64,000 bases of DNA from Streptomyces caniferus (GTDB lineage: Bacteria; Actinomycetota; Actinomycetes; Streptomycetales; Streptomycetaceae): positions 3,729,501 through 3,793,500 of the forward strand of contig NZ_BLIN01000005.1 in the NCBI RefSeq assembly GCF_009811555.1, written 5' to 3'. The translations under genes and the position numbers were made by a program. Below the pieces are notes generated by a model. The model searched no databases. It was not told the origin of the DNA and worked only from the letters and a program-made list of their open reading frames with translations. Shown here piece after piece: positions 7,550 to 15,280 of the stretch. Positions within the stretch are counted from its first letter, which is position 1, and each line of letters starts with the position of its first letter.

Positions 7550-7592
7550 ACCCCTCGGTCATGCATTCGCCCCCACTCCTCCAGCGGGTGTC

Positions 7593-7620
7593 GCAGGTTC
7601 GCATCCTGCCGGGGGTACAG
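7593..7620 (+). other. Degraded 3' end of a tRNA, most like tRNA-Arg(CCG)
   Basis: The T arm GCAGG-TTCGCAT-CCTGC (7593-7609), an acceptor-like CGGGGGT and a terminator directly behind resemble the 3' end of Streptomyces tRNA-Arg(CCG) as I remember it (GCAGGTTCGAATCCTGC then CGGGGGC). The invariant A58 is replaced by C, and no 5' half exists, so this cannot be a working tRNA. It looks like a second attachment-site remnant that has accumulated mutations. Confidence 0.5.
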
Positions 7621-7625
7621 AAGAA

Positions 7626-7663
7626 GGGGCCGGTCCCGGAGGGGATTCTCCTGGGCCGGCCCC
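7626..7663 (+). terminator. Hairpin after the tRNA-Arg-like remnant
   Basis: GGGGCCGGTCCC (7626-7637) faces GGGCCGGCCCC (7653-7663), with one mismatch or bulge and an inner GGAG/CTCC stem. It lies a few bases beyond the tRNA-like 3' end, as Streptomyces tRNA terminators do. Confidence 0.6.
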
Positions 7664-7849
7664 TGGGCGTTCAGGGCTCCGTGCTCCGCGTGTCGCGCCG
7701 TCCGCTGCGTCGGTGCGGAGGGGGCAGTCGCCGACAGGCGCCCCGCATTGGCATCCAACGGGTGAATCAGGCCATGTGGTGCGTGGCGGGTGGTGGGACG
7801 AGGGGAAGGACATCTCGCACCGGACTTGCGATGGGCAGGGAGCGTCCCG

Positions 7850-8170
7850 ATGTCGAAGTTTCTGATCCAGGCCAGCTATACGTCCGAGGGCACCAAGGGG
7901 CTGCTCAAAGAGGGTGCGAGTGGGCGTCGGGCTGCCGTCGAGCAGGTTGTCACGGCCCTTGGCGGGGAGGTCGAGGCCGTGTACTTCGCCTTCGGGGAGG
8001 ACGACGTCGTGCTCATCATCGACCTCCCCGACCCGGTCTCCATGGCCGCCATCAGCCTCACCGTCAAGGCCAGCGGGGCCCTGCACACCCGTGCCACGCC
8101 CCTGCTCACCGTCGAGGAGATCGACGAGGCGGCCCGCCGGCAAGTCCCCTTCCGCGCCCCCAGCGTGTAG
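7850..8170 (+). CDS. GYD-domain protein
   Basis: This is a protein of 106 residues with the GYD fold, a ferredoxin-like alpha/beta domain of unknown function. It begins MSKFLIQASYTSEGTKGLLKEG, continues with RRAAVEQVVTALGGEVEAVYFAFGEDDVVLIIDLPD, and ends with a basic tail. This start is preferred to the one at 7790, because family members begin with the first beta strand and GGGAG lies upstream of the ATG at 7850. It is a single gene, convergent with the carboxylase operon. Confidence 0.85.
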   Translation: MSKFLIQASYTSEGTKGLLKEGASGRRAAVEQVVTALGGEVEAVYFAFGEDDVVLIIDLPDPVSMAAISLTVKASGALHTRATPLLTVEEIDEAARRQVPFRAPSV

Positions 8171-8379
8171 GGCGAGGGCGGGGATCGACCAAGTCTCACG
8201 GATACATCGCGGTCCGGCTGGGGACTCGGTTCCGGGCCATGACGCCGGACTGCGCGCCGTCCGGGCCCCCGGCCGCTGACCGCTGACCGCTGCGTGCGCG
8301 GCATGCTCGTGAGGTCTGTCGAGTCGGCCGGCAGCCGTCCTGTCGCGCACGCGATGTGGTCGGCGGGACGGGCGTGCTC

Positions 8380-8580
8380 TCAGGGGACCTCGGGCCGGGG
8401 CGGATTGTGGTGCCAGGTGGTGAGGGTGGTGGCGATGCTGCGGCGGGCCCAGGAGGCCTCGGGGGGAGTGGCGGCGAGGGTGGGAGCCTGGGCGGTTCTG
8501 GTGGAGAGGGCGGTCAGGGCGGCCAGGACGGCTGCCAGCTCTTCGGGGGTGGGGCTGCCGGAGAGGATGCGGAAGGTCAT
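8380..8580 (-). CDS. Acyl-CoA carboxylase epsilon subunit
   Basis: This is a small protein of 66 residues that binds and stimulates the carboxyltransferase beta subunit in actinobacterial acetyl/propionyl-CoA carboxylases. The family pattern is clear: an N-terminal FRILSGSPTPEELAAVLAAL helix region, a linker, and a C-terminal SWARRS...TTWHHNPPRPEVP with the conserved Trp residues. The start overlaps the beta-subunit stop by four bases (ATGA), so translation is coupled. It is the last gene of the operon. Confidence 0.88.
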   Translation of the reverse strand: MTFRILSGSPTPEELAAVLAALTALSTRTAQAPTLAATPPEASWARRSIATTLTTWHHNPPRPEVP

Positions 8581-10223
8581 GAGGGCTGGTTTCCGTGCTT
8601 GCGGTGCGGGAGCGGGGCGGTCTTGCCGGTGAGCATGCGGAGGCCGGCGGCCAGGATCCGGCGGGTGTGCTGCGGTGCGATCACGTCGTCGACCAGGCCG
8701 CGTTCGGCGGCGTAGTACGGGTGCATGAGCTCGGAGCGGTAGGCGGCCACCCGCTCGGCCCGGGCCGCTTCCGGGTCGTCGGCCGCGGCGATCTCCCGGC
8801 GGAAGATGACATTGGCGGCGCCCTCGGCGCCCATGACGGCGATCTCGTTGCAGGGCCAGGCGTACGAGAGGTCGGCGCCGGTGGAGCGGGAGTCCATGAC
8901 GATGTAGGCGCCACCGTAGGCCTTGCGCAGCACCAGGGAGATCCGCGGGACGGTGGCGTTGCAGTAGGCGTAGAGCAGCTTGGCGCCGTGGCGGATGATG
9001 CCGCCGTGCTCCTGGTCGACGCCGGGCAGGAAGCCGGGGACGTCGACGAGGGTGACGAGGGGGATGTTGAAGGCGTCGCAGAGGGCGACGAACCGGGCCG
9101 CCTTCTCGGACGCGTGGATGTCCAGCACGCCCGCCAGCGCCATCGGCTGGTTGGCCACCACGCCCACCGGGCGGCCGTCGAGCCGGCCGAGGGCGCAGAG
9201 GATGTTGGTGGCCCAGCGTTCGTGGATTTCGAGGTATTCGCCGTCGTCGAGGATCTCGCGGAGGACCTCGCGCATGTCGTAGGGGCGGGAGGGGTCCGCG
9301 GGGACGAGGTCGAGGAGGGCGTCGCAGGAGCGGTCGGCCGGGTCGTCGGGGGCGTGTGACGGCGGGGACTCGGTGCTGTTCTGCGGGAGGAGGGAGAGGA
9401 GGTAGCGGACCTCTTCGAGGCAGGTCTCCTCGTCGTCGTACGCGAAGTGGGCGACGCCCGAGGTCTCGGCGTGCACATCGGCGCCGCCGAGTCCGTTCTG
9501 GGTGACGGACTCTCCGGTGACGGCCTGGATGACGTCGGGTCCGGTGATGAACATCTGGGAGGTGCCGCGGACCATGAAGACGAAATCGGTGAGGGCGGGG
9601 CTGTAGGCGGCGCCGCCGGCGCAGGGGCCGAGCATCACGGAGATCTGCGGGATGACGCCCGAGGCCTTGGTGTTGCGCTGGAAGATGCCGCCGTAGCCGG
9701 CGAGGGCGGTGACGCCTTCCTGGATGCGGGCGCCGGCGCCGTCGTTGAGGGAGACGAGGGGCGCGCCGGCCTGCAGCGCCAGGTCCATGACCTTGTGGAT
9801 CTTGGTGGCGTGGGCCTCCCCGAGGGCGCCGCCGAAGATCCGGAAGTCATGGGCGTAGACGAAGACGGTCCGGCCGTGGACCGTGCCCCAGCCGGTGATC
9901 ACGCCGTCGGTGTGCGGCTTCTTCGCCTCCAGGCCGAAGCCGGTCGCGCGGTGCCGCCGCAGCGGTTCGACCTCGTGGAAGGACCCCTCGTCCAGGAGCA
10001 GTTCGATGCGTTCCCTGGCGGTCAGCTTGCCCTTGGCGTGCTGCCGTTCGGTCGCCTGCGCATCTCCGTCGGCGACGCTGCGGTGCATGCCTTCGAGTTC
10101 GACGGTACGGGTGCGGAGGGAGGGGATGGCGGAGGGGGCGGCGAAGCCTTCCTCCAGACCGTCGGCCAGGGGGGCCGCGGGCGGGGGGAGGGTGGCGGTA
10201 GGCGTGGCGGCGTCCATGTGCAT
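8577..10223 (-). CDS. Acyl-CoA carboxylase beta subunit (carboxyltransferase)
   Basis: This is the carboxyltransferase subunit (548 residues, usual size) of a biotin-dependent acetyl- or propionyl-CoA carboxylase; it transfers CO2 from carboxybiotin to acyl-CoA. The N-terminal crotonase-like domain has KLTARERIELLLDEGSF and the oxyanion loop GPCAGGAAYSPALTDF. The C-terminal domain has VDVPGFLPGVDQEHGGIIRHGAKLLYAY and RKAYGGAYIVMDS. No biotinylated alpha subunit is encoded nearby, so it must use one made elsewhere. In this cluster it may supply malonyl- or methylmalonyl-CoA. A GAAGGGA site supports the start at 10223. The Pro/Ala-rich first 30 residues are poorly conserved in the family. Confidence 0.95.
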   Translation of the reverse strand: MHMDAATPTATLPPPAAPLADGLEEGFAAPSAIPSLRTRTVELEGMHRSVADGDAQATERQHAKGKLTARERIELLLDEGSFHEVEPLRRHRATGFGLEAKKPHTDGVITGWGTVHGRTVFVYAHDFRIFGGALGEAHATKIHKVMDLALQAGAPLVSLNDGAGARIQEGVTALAGYGGIFQRNTKASGVIPQISVMLGPCAGGAAYSPALTDFVFMVRGTSQMFITGPDVIQAVTGESVTQNGLGGADVHAETSGVAHFAYDDEETCLEEVRYLLSLLPQNSTESPPSHAPDDPADRSCDALLDLVPADPSRPYDMREVLREILDDGEYLEIHERWATNILCALGRLDGRPVGVVANQPMALAGVLDIHASEKAARFVALCDAFNIPLVTLVDVPGFLPGVDQEHGGIIRHGAKLLYAYCNATVPRISLVLRKAYGGAYIVMDSRSTGADLSYAWPCNEIAVMGAEGAANVIFRREIAAADDPEAARAERVAAYRSELMHPYYAAERGLVDDVIAPQHTRRILAAGLRMLTGKTAPLPHRKHGNQPS

Positions 10224-10367
10224 GGTGGGATTCCCTTCCGTGTGCGGGATGGCGTTACTGGTCGGCGCCGTGCGGTCCGGGGACGGGCGCAGGACGGCCG
10301 GGCCGGGGCCTGCGCGACGTCGGCCCGGGCCCTCCGGGCGGCCCGCCCGCCGGGAGGGGCGCGCCGG

Positions 10368-10691
10368 TCACGGCGCGTTCCCCTCCACGGGGGCGGGCGG
10401 CAGGCGGACCGGTGACCGTTCGGAGGCGGTGAACGCATGGATCGAGATGCGGTCCCACACGCCGGCGACCGCGAAGGGGTCGTCGGCGACGAAGTCCGCC
10501 ACCTCCTGCCGGGTCGGTGCCTCCACGACGAGGAGGCTGCCGATCGCCCCGGCTCCGTCGTCCGGCACCAACGGGCCGTAGAGCACCGGCCGAAGGCCCG
10601 CCGTCCGGAGCCGGGCCGAGTGCGCGGGCCGGGTGGCTGCCCGGAGTGCGGCGGTGTCCGGACCGTCCAGGCAGTGGATCACCCACAGCAT
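10368..10691 (-). CDS. YciI-family protein
   Basis: This is a 107-residue YciI-like protein (dimeric alpha/beta barrel). It opens MLWVIHCLDGPDTAALRAATRPAHSARLR and contains GSLLVVEAPTRQEVADFVADDPFAVAGVWDRI, with the His and Asp positions (PAHSARL and ADDPF) that form the presumed active site in this family. Such proteins act as small hydrolases, dehydratases or tailoring enzymes, and the reaction here is unknown. AAGGAG sits before the ATG. It lies between the AfsA-like and carboxylase genes, 145-155 bases from each, on the same strand, and is probably part of the cluster. Confidence 0.87.
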   Translation of the reverse strand: MLWVIHCLDGPDTAALRAATRPAHSARLRTAGLRPVLYGPLVPDDGAGAIGSLLVVEAPTRQEVADFVADDPFAVAGVWDRISIHAFTASERSPVRLPPAPVEGNAP

Positions 10692-10846
10692 GTGCTTCTC
10701 CTTGTGGTGGTGTGAGGGGGTGGGAGCGGGAGGGGCTGTCGGGGGCCGGACCGTGGGCGGCGTGAGCGGGGCCCGTCGTGGGCACCCGCCCTCGCTCGTC
10801 TGCGCCCTTCGGTCCTCGGGCGGCCTCGTCCGCCTCTCCCGCCCGG

Positions 10847-11629
10847 TCAGACCGCGACGCTCTCGGCCGGTGCGGTCTGCTCACGGAGGCGGGTGACTTC
10901 CGAGGCCACGGCCTGCCGGGCGGCGAGGGCCTCCTGCTTGGCGCTGATCTTCTCCGGGATCACGCGGTACTCGGCCTCGACCTCGGCGGCCGGCGCCGTC
11001 GCCTCGCCGTGGTGGAAGCCGACCCGGCAGCGGAAGACGGTGCCGACGGGGGTGCGCGTGTGCTCCAGGAGTTCGTAGCTGAGCGTGGCGGACATCGGGA
11101 ACACGAAGCTGTGGAAGGAGGAGTCGACCGAGCTGATGACGAACCGGGTGCGGTCGGTGCCGGTGAGGAGGAACTGTTCGGTCACCACCGTCCAGAGCTG
11201 GCGGGCCGCTTCCAGCAGGGTGATGGCCGGTATGTGCTGGCCGGTGAGGTGGTCCTCCAGTACCTCGACCCGCTCGTCCAGTACGAGATCGGCGACGAAC
11301 CGCCGCTCGCCGATCTGTCCGACCGGGCCGACGAGCACGTTGCGCTGTTTGTGCTTGTGCGTCAGGCGCTGTTCGGCGTGGGCCGGGAGGCCCTGCTTGC
11401 CGAAGGTGACGGCGGGCGTGCGCAGCTCCACGAGCTCGCGCAGTTCGTCCAGTTGGCCGGCGGAGAGCCCCTGGCCGACGCTGATGGCCAGGCTCTCGGG
11501 CAGGTCTCCGGTGCGCAGCCGGGTCAGCAGCGCGGAGTAGCCGATGGTCCCGCGGTTGGCGAGGAATTCCTCGAACCGGTCCCCTACGACGACAAGCGCT
11601 TCGGGTGCTTCCTGCGAGGCGTGCGACAT
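10847..11629 (-). CDS. AfsA-related hot-dog protein
   Basis: This protein of 260 residues is related to AfsA, the enzyme that joins a beta-ketoacyl chain to dihydroxyacetone phosphate in butyrolactone signal synthesis. A helical N-terminus (about 1-75) precedes one hot-dog domain: THKHKQRNVLVGP, then DHLTGQHIPAITLLEAARQLW at 126-146. Glu140 and Arg143 form the ExxR pair seen at AfsA active sites. Classical AfsA has two hot-dog repeats; I see one, so this is a half-size variant. It might condense, dehydrate or only bind an acyl group. GAGGAGG precedes the ATG. It is encoded between the ACP and YciI genes, which suggests its substrate rides on that ACP. Family assignment is good, reaction uncertain. 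Confidence 0.75.
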   Translation of the reverse strand: MSHASQEAPEALVVVGDRFEEFLANRGTIGYSALLTRLRTGDLPESLAISVGQGLSAGQLDELRELVELRTPAVTFGKQGLPAHAEQRLTHKHKQRNVLVGPVGQIGERRFVADLVLDERVEVLEDHLTGQHIPAITLLEAARQLWTVVTEQFLLTGTDRTRFVISSVDSSFHSFVFPMSATLSYELLEHTRTPVGTVFRCRVGFHHGEATAPAAEVEAEYRVIPEKISAKQEALAARQAVASEVTRLREQTAPAESVAV

Positions 11630-11729
11630 GTCTCTTCCTCCTCGTGGTGGCGGATGACGATGGGTGGAGCAACAGGCGTGGCGGGTCTGGGGTACGGACG
11701 GATCGCCGTCCGCGGGGCGGGGCGGGCCG

Positions 11730-12005
11730 TCAGGCCGCGACCGCCGCCCGGCCGGCCATGTCCACGTACGCGTCGACCAGCGCCTTGAGCGTCCGTACGT
11801 CGGAGATGACGTACTCCTCCTCGAACGGGTCGAAGCCGAACTCGACCTCCAGCTGGATGACCAGCCGGGCGAGCAGCAGCGAACTGAGCCCGATCTTGTT
11901 CAGGATTTCGCTGCCGGTGAGGACCGGGATGGGCAGTTCGGCCTCGGCGAGCAGCCCGACGATCTCACTGTGGATCTTTCCCTGGATTTCCTGTGCATTC
12001 AGCAT
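11730..12005 (-). CDS. Acyl carrier protein
   Basis: This is a free-standing acyl carrier protein of 91 residues that carries intermediates on a phosphopantetheine arm. The attachment motif is IGLSSLLLARL, with Ser42 in the place of the Ser in LGxDSL. The Asp before it is replaced by Ser41, an uncommon variation. Acidic helices follow, ending DVRTLKALVDAYVDM. It overlaps the reductase stop by seven bases and has a GGAGG site. The adjacent PPTase probably activates it and the ligase probably loads it. The divergent motif suggests a dedicated carrier rather than the FAS ACP. Confidence 0.9.
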   Translation of the reverse strand: MLNAQEIQGKIHSEIVGLLAEAELPIPVLTGSEILNKIGLSSLLLARLVIQLEVEFGFDPFEEEYVISDVRTLKALVDAYVDMAGRAAVAA

Positions 12006-12739
12006 GTGATTCCTCCGTCTACGACGATGGTCTGGCCGGTGATGAACGAGGCACCGGGCGAGGTCAGGTACAGCACGGCATCGGCGATTTCATTGATATC
12101 GGCGAGCCGGCCGAGCGGGGTGCGCTTCTGAATACGTTCCTTGTTCCGGTCCGTCACCTCGACGGTCATATCGCTGTCGAAGAATCCCGGAACGATGGAA
12201 TTCACCCGGATGTTGAAGGCGCCGAGTTCCCGGGCAAGACTGCGGCTGAATCCGTCGAGGCCGGCCTTGGCGGCGGAGTAGGCCGCCACCCCCCGGAACC
12301 CGCGGATGGCATTGATGGACGACACGTTGAGGATCTGGCCGCCGCCCTGCCGGGTCATCGCCCGCGCACAGCTCTGGGCAAGGGTGATGGGGGCCAGCAG
12401 ATCCGCCGCGAGCAGCTGCTCGATCTTCTTGGGGGCGGTGGTGAGGAAGAGTTCCTGGTGCAGCACGGCCGCGTTGTTGATGAGCAGGTCGACGCGGCCG
12501 GCCCAGTCGATGACACCGCGGACGACGGCACGCAGCGCGGCCGGGTCGGTGAGCTCGGCGGCCTCCCAGCGGAAGCGGTCGGACCGCTCGGCCTGGAGAT
12601 CCTTCACCCAGTCGTTGGCCGATCTGCTGAAGGTGGCCACCCGCCAGCCGTCGTCCAGCAGCCGGGTGACGAGCAGCCGGCCGAGCCCGCGGCTGCCGCC
12701 GCTGATCAGGGCGACCCGCTCGCCGTCCGGGGCGCTCAT
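11999..12739 (-). CDS. Short-chain dehydrogenase/reductase (FabG-like)
   Basis: This is an NAD(P)H-dependent SDR of 246 residues. The cofactor motif SGGSRGLGRLL lies at about 14-24, the structural NNAAV at about 90, the catalytic Ser in NVSSINAIRG, and the YSAAK Tyr/Lys pair near 155. The C-terminal ITGQTIVVDGG matches FabG. It would reduce a ketoacyl-ACP or a late ketone. The start overlaps the ligase stop (ATGA), so the two are translationally coupled. It resembles ketoreductases of fatty-acid or butyrolactone pathways; the substrate is inferred from context. Confidence 0.92.
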   Translation of the reverse strand: MSAPDGERVALISGGSRGLGRLLVTRLLDDGWRVATFSRSANDWVKDLQAERSDRFRWEAAELTDPAALRAVVRGVIDWAGRVDLLINNAAVLHQELFLTTAPKKIEQLLAADLLAPITLAQSCARAMTRQGGGQILNVSSINAIRGFRGVAAYSAAKAGLDGFSRSLARELGAFNIRVNSIVPGFFDSDMTVEVTDRNKERIQKRTPLGRLADINEIADAVLYLTSPGASFITGQTIVVDGGITC

Positions 12740-14079
12740 ACCGCGCTCCGGATCTTCTTGAAGCGGTCGGAGTGCTGCGGCGCGGAGGCGAGTTCCACCA
12801 GCACCGGCACCTTGAAGGGCTCCAGCCGCCGGCCGCAGAACTCCCGTACCCGGCGGGTGACGGAACGCCGGTCCTCGTCCTCGATCAGGGTCACGGTGGC
12901 CTTGACGACCATCCCGGTGACCGGGCTGGGGCGCCCGCTGACCGTGGCCTCGGCGATGTTCTCCAGCTCCAGCAGGACGGACTCGACCTCGCTGGGATAG
13001 ACCTTCTCGCCGCCGACGTTGATGATCTCGGAGTCGCGGCCCAGGATGCGGATCCACTCACCGTCCGTCCGGACGACGTCCTGGGTGTTGAAGAAACCCT
13101 CGTCGTCGAAGGGAGCGGGGGCGTTGAGGTAGCCGAGCATCGCCATTTCCGAGCGGATCCACAGCACGTTGTCGATGATCTTGTGCGCGAAGCCGGAGCT
13201 GCCGAGCTTGAGCCAGAGGCTGCCGTCGTCGCGCGAACGGGTCGGCAGGATGCCCAGCTCGGACAGGCCGTACGTCTGCTTCAGCCGGGCCCCGGGGAGC
13301 GCGTCGGTCAACCGCTCCAGGGTCCGCTCCGGCATCGGCTCGGTGCCGTAGGTGACCAGCTTGAGCGAGTCGGTGGCGTACTGCTCATGGGCGCCGGAGA
13401 TCAGCACCATGTTCAGGAACGTCGGGGTGGTCGGCAGGATCTGGACGTGGTGGTCGGCGATCGCCTCGAACACCGCCTCCGGGGTGCGCTCGGCCACGGT
13501 GATCACGGTGCCGCCCTGACTGAGGGTGTGCAGCAGGGTGTTGACGCCGCCGATGTGGTCCAGGCTCAGGAACGACAGGATCCGGGACGGGCGGGTGGCC
13601 TCGCCGTAGCGCGCCAGGACCTTCTCGAAGTCCAGCACCGAGGCCTTGCTGCGGCCCGACGTGCCGGAGCTGAAGAGCACCAGGCCCGGGTGGCCGGCCT
13701 CGCGGAGCCGCGTGTACAGCTCGTGGTCGGCGCGGCTGCCGGTGGACTCGCAGTGGTGCGCGCCGCCCGGGTCGACCCGGATCACCGTCTCCACCATGGC
13801 CACGTCCAGGAACTCGGCGCGCTTGGCGGCGGGCAGCGTGGTCAGCGGCACCACGATCACACCGCGCTCGATCAGCGCCAGCAGCCCCGCGCAGGCCTCG
13901 GGCGAGTAGGCGCCCTCCAGCGTGACGACCTGGCCGGCGGTGACGTCGTGCCGGTCGAGGAACATCCGCCACTCGGCCACCAGACGCAGCAGGTCGTCGT
14001 AGCGGTAGCTGCGCTTTTCGAAGACCACGGCCTCGGCGTACCCGAAGGATTTCAGCCGGTCCAGAAACGGGTGGGTCAT
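12736..14079 (-). CDS. ANL-superfamily acyl-CoA/acyl-ACP ligase
   Basis: This is an acid-activating adenylation enzyme of 447 residues, about 60-100 shorter than typical acyl-CoA synthetases, with the missing part in the N-terminal subdomain. The core motifs are present: the phosphate loop LFSSGTSGRSKA near 145, TYGLSELG near 275, the hinge motif GRDSEIINVGGEKVYPSEVE near 355, and the catalytic Lys region SDRFKKIR at the very C-terminus. It would activate a carboxylic acid as AMP ester and pass it to the ACP or CoA. It is the first gene of the five- to seven-gene operon, and its promoter faces that of the PPTase across a repeat array. Confidence 0.9.
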   Translation of the reverse strand: MTHPFLDRLKSFGYAEAVVFEKRSYRYDDLLRLVAEWRMFLDRHDVTAGQVVTLEGAYSPEACAGLLALIERGVIVVPLTTLPAAKRAEFLDVAMVETVIRVDPGGAHHCESTGSRADHELYTRLREAGHPGLVLFSSGTSGRSKASVLDFEKVLARYGEATRPSRILSFLSLDHIGGVNTLLHTLSQGGTVITVAERTPEAVFEAIADHHVQILPTTPTFLNMVLISGAHEQYATDSLKLVTYGTEPMPERTLERLTDALPGARLKQTYGLSELGILPTRSRDDGSLWLKLGSSGFAHKIIDNVLWIRSEMAMLGYLNAPAPFDDEGFFNTQDVVRTDGEWIRILGRDSEIINVGGEKVYPSEVESVLLELENIAEATVSGRPSPVTGMVVKATVTLIEDEDRRSVTRRVREFCGRRLEPFKVPVLVELASAPQHSDRFKKIRSAV

Positions 14080-14280
14080 TTCTCGTCACTCCAAGGTGTT
14101 TTCGCCGGTGCGCATCAGAATTTTTCCGCTGTGGCGCTCGATCGCTTTTACCGCGGTGCCTTTTCGTTGCCTGAACTCTAGGCGCCCCTTTTCCGGGGTG
14201 ACAACGCCTCACTTCCGGCAGCTCGGCTGGTGCATTCACCGGGCCAGGCACACCGGAATGGCCGGATGAGATATCCGTGC

Positions 14281-14397
14281 GGGGTGCCCGAATGGGGTGC
14301 GCGAAGGGTGTGTCCGAGGGGGGTGTGCGCATACCCGGTCCGAAGGGAGTGGCCAATGGGAGTGCCCAAAGGGGGCGCCCAAAGGGAGTGCCCACGT
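14281..14397. repeat. Nine tandem 13-bp units in the divergent promoter region
   Basis: The sequence from 14281 to 14397 divides without remainder into nine 13-base units. Examples are GGGGTGCCCGAAT, GGGGTGCGCGAAG, GGAGTGCCCAAAG and GGGGCGCCCAAAG. Units six to nine are close copies (GG-A/G-GTGCCCAAAG), the first four are weaker, and the fifth is the most diverged. The array lies between the ligase start (14079) and the PPTase start (14609). Its position suggests a multi-copy regulator-binding site. No protein is plausibly encoded across it. Confidence 0.8.
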
Positions 14398-14608
14398 GGT
14401 GTACCCGGCCGGCCCGGCCGATTTACCGGGTGGCCGCGGAGGGCACCGGAGCGGCACCATGCGAGACGTAAAGCTGTACTGCCGTGACCTGTCCTGGGAT
14501 GGCAGTGGGCGGCCGGCCTGCGCCGGCGCCCCCCGGCGCGTGCTGTCCGACGCCGCGCCCTGTTTCCGCGATGCGCCGAGCGCTCGCGGCACCATCCCAG
14601 GAGAAGTG

Positions 14609-15280
14609 ATGATGCAGCAGATCCTGCCGTCCGCCGTCGCCTGCGTGGACACCACCGCGGACATCCCGGACGCCCCGACGGCTCCCGAAGAGGCGGCGGC
14701 ACTGGAGGCGTGCACCGAGCCGCGCCGGCGGGAGTTCACCACCACCCGGCACTGCGCCCGCACCGCGATGGCCGCGCTCGGCGTGCCGCCGGCCGGTATC
14801 CCGTCGGGTCCCAAAGGCGAACCGCGGTGGCCCGCCGGGCTCATCGGCAGCATGACGCACTGCGACGGCTACCGCGCGGCGGCGCTCTCCCGCGCCTCCG
14901 ACCTGCATGCGATGGGCATCGACGCGGAGCCGCACCGGCCACTGCCCCCGGGGGTGCTCGACAGCATCTCGGTGCCCGCGGAGCGAGAGCATCTCCGGTC
15001 ACTGGAGCGGGAGTTCCCCGAGGTGCACTGGGGGACGGTGATGTTCAGCGCGAAGGAGACGGTCTACAAGGTGTTCAACCCGCTCACCGGCCGCTGGCTC
15101 GGCTTCCGGGACGCCCGGATGACGTTCGATCCGGGTGCGGGCACGTTCCGGGCCCGGCTGCTGGTGCCGGGCCCGGTGGTGGACGGCAAGCGGCTGACCT
15201 GGCTCACCGGCCACTGGTCGCTGCGCGAGGGGCTGGTCCTCACCGCCCTCGCGGTGCGACGGGGCCGTGCTGCGCGCTGA
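14609..15280 (+). CDS. 4'-phosphopantetheinyl transferase (EntD/Npt type)
   Basis: This enzyme converts apo to holo carrier proteins with CoA as donor. It is 223 residues long, the usual size. Motifs: IGSMTHCDGYRAAAL at about 79-93, the metal-binding GIDAE (Asp105 and Glu107), and FSAKETVYK at 146-154 with the Lys-Glu pair at 149-150. These define the EntD/Sfp class. AGGAGA at 14599-14604 selects the ATG at 14609 (or 14612). It is divergent from the ligase operon, across the 13-bp repeats, and its 3' end overlaps the convergent HAD gene by 41 bases. The natural substrate is probably the cluster ACP; broader use on other carriers is possible. Confidence 0.92.
   Translation: MMQQILPSAVACVDTTADIPDAPTAPEEAAALEACTEPRRREFTTTRHCARTAMAALGVPPAGIPSGPKGEPRWPAGLIGSMTHCDGYRAAALSRASDLHAMGIDAEPHRPLPPGVLDSISVPAEREHLRSLEREFPEVHWGTVMFSAKETVYKVFNPLTGRWLGFRDARMTFDPGAGTFRARLLVPGPVVDGKRLTWLTGHWSLREGLVLTALAVRRGRAAR

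Noticed and set aside
13385..14395. Minus-strand frame extending across the 13-bp repeat array
   Set aside because: It is out of frame with the ligase and its repeated Pro/Leu/Gly peptide is simply the array translated.
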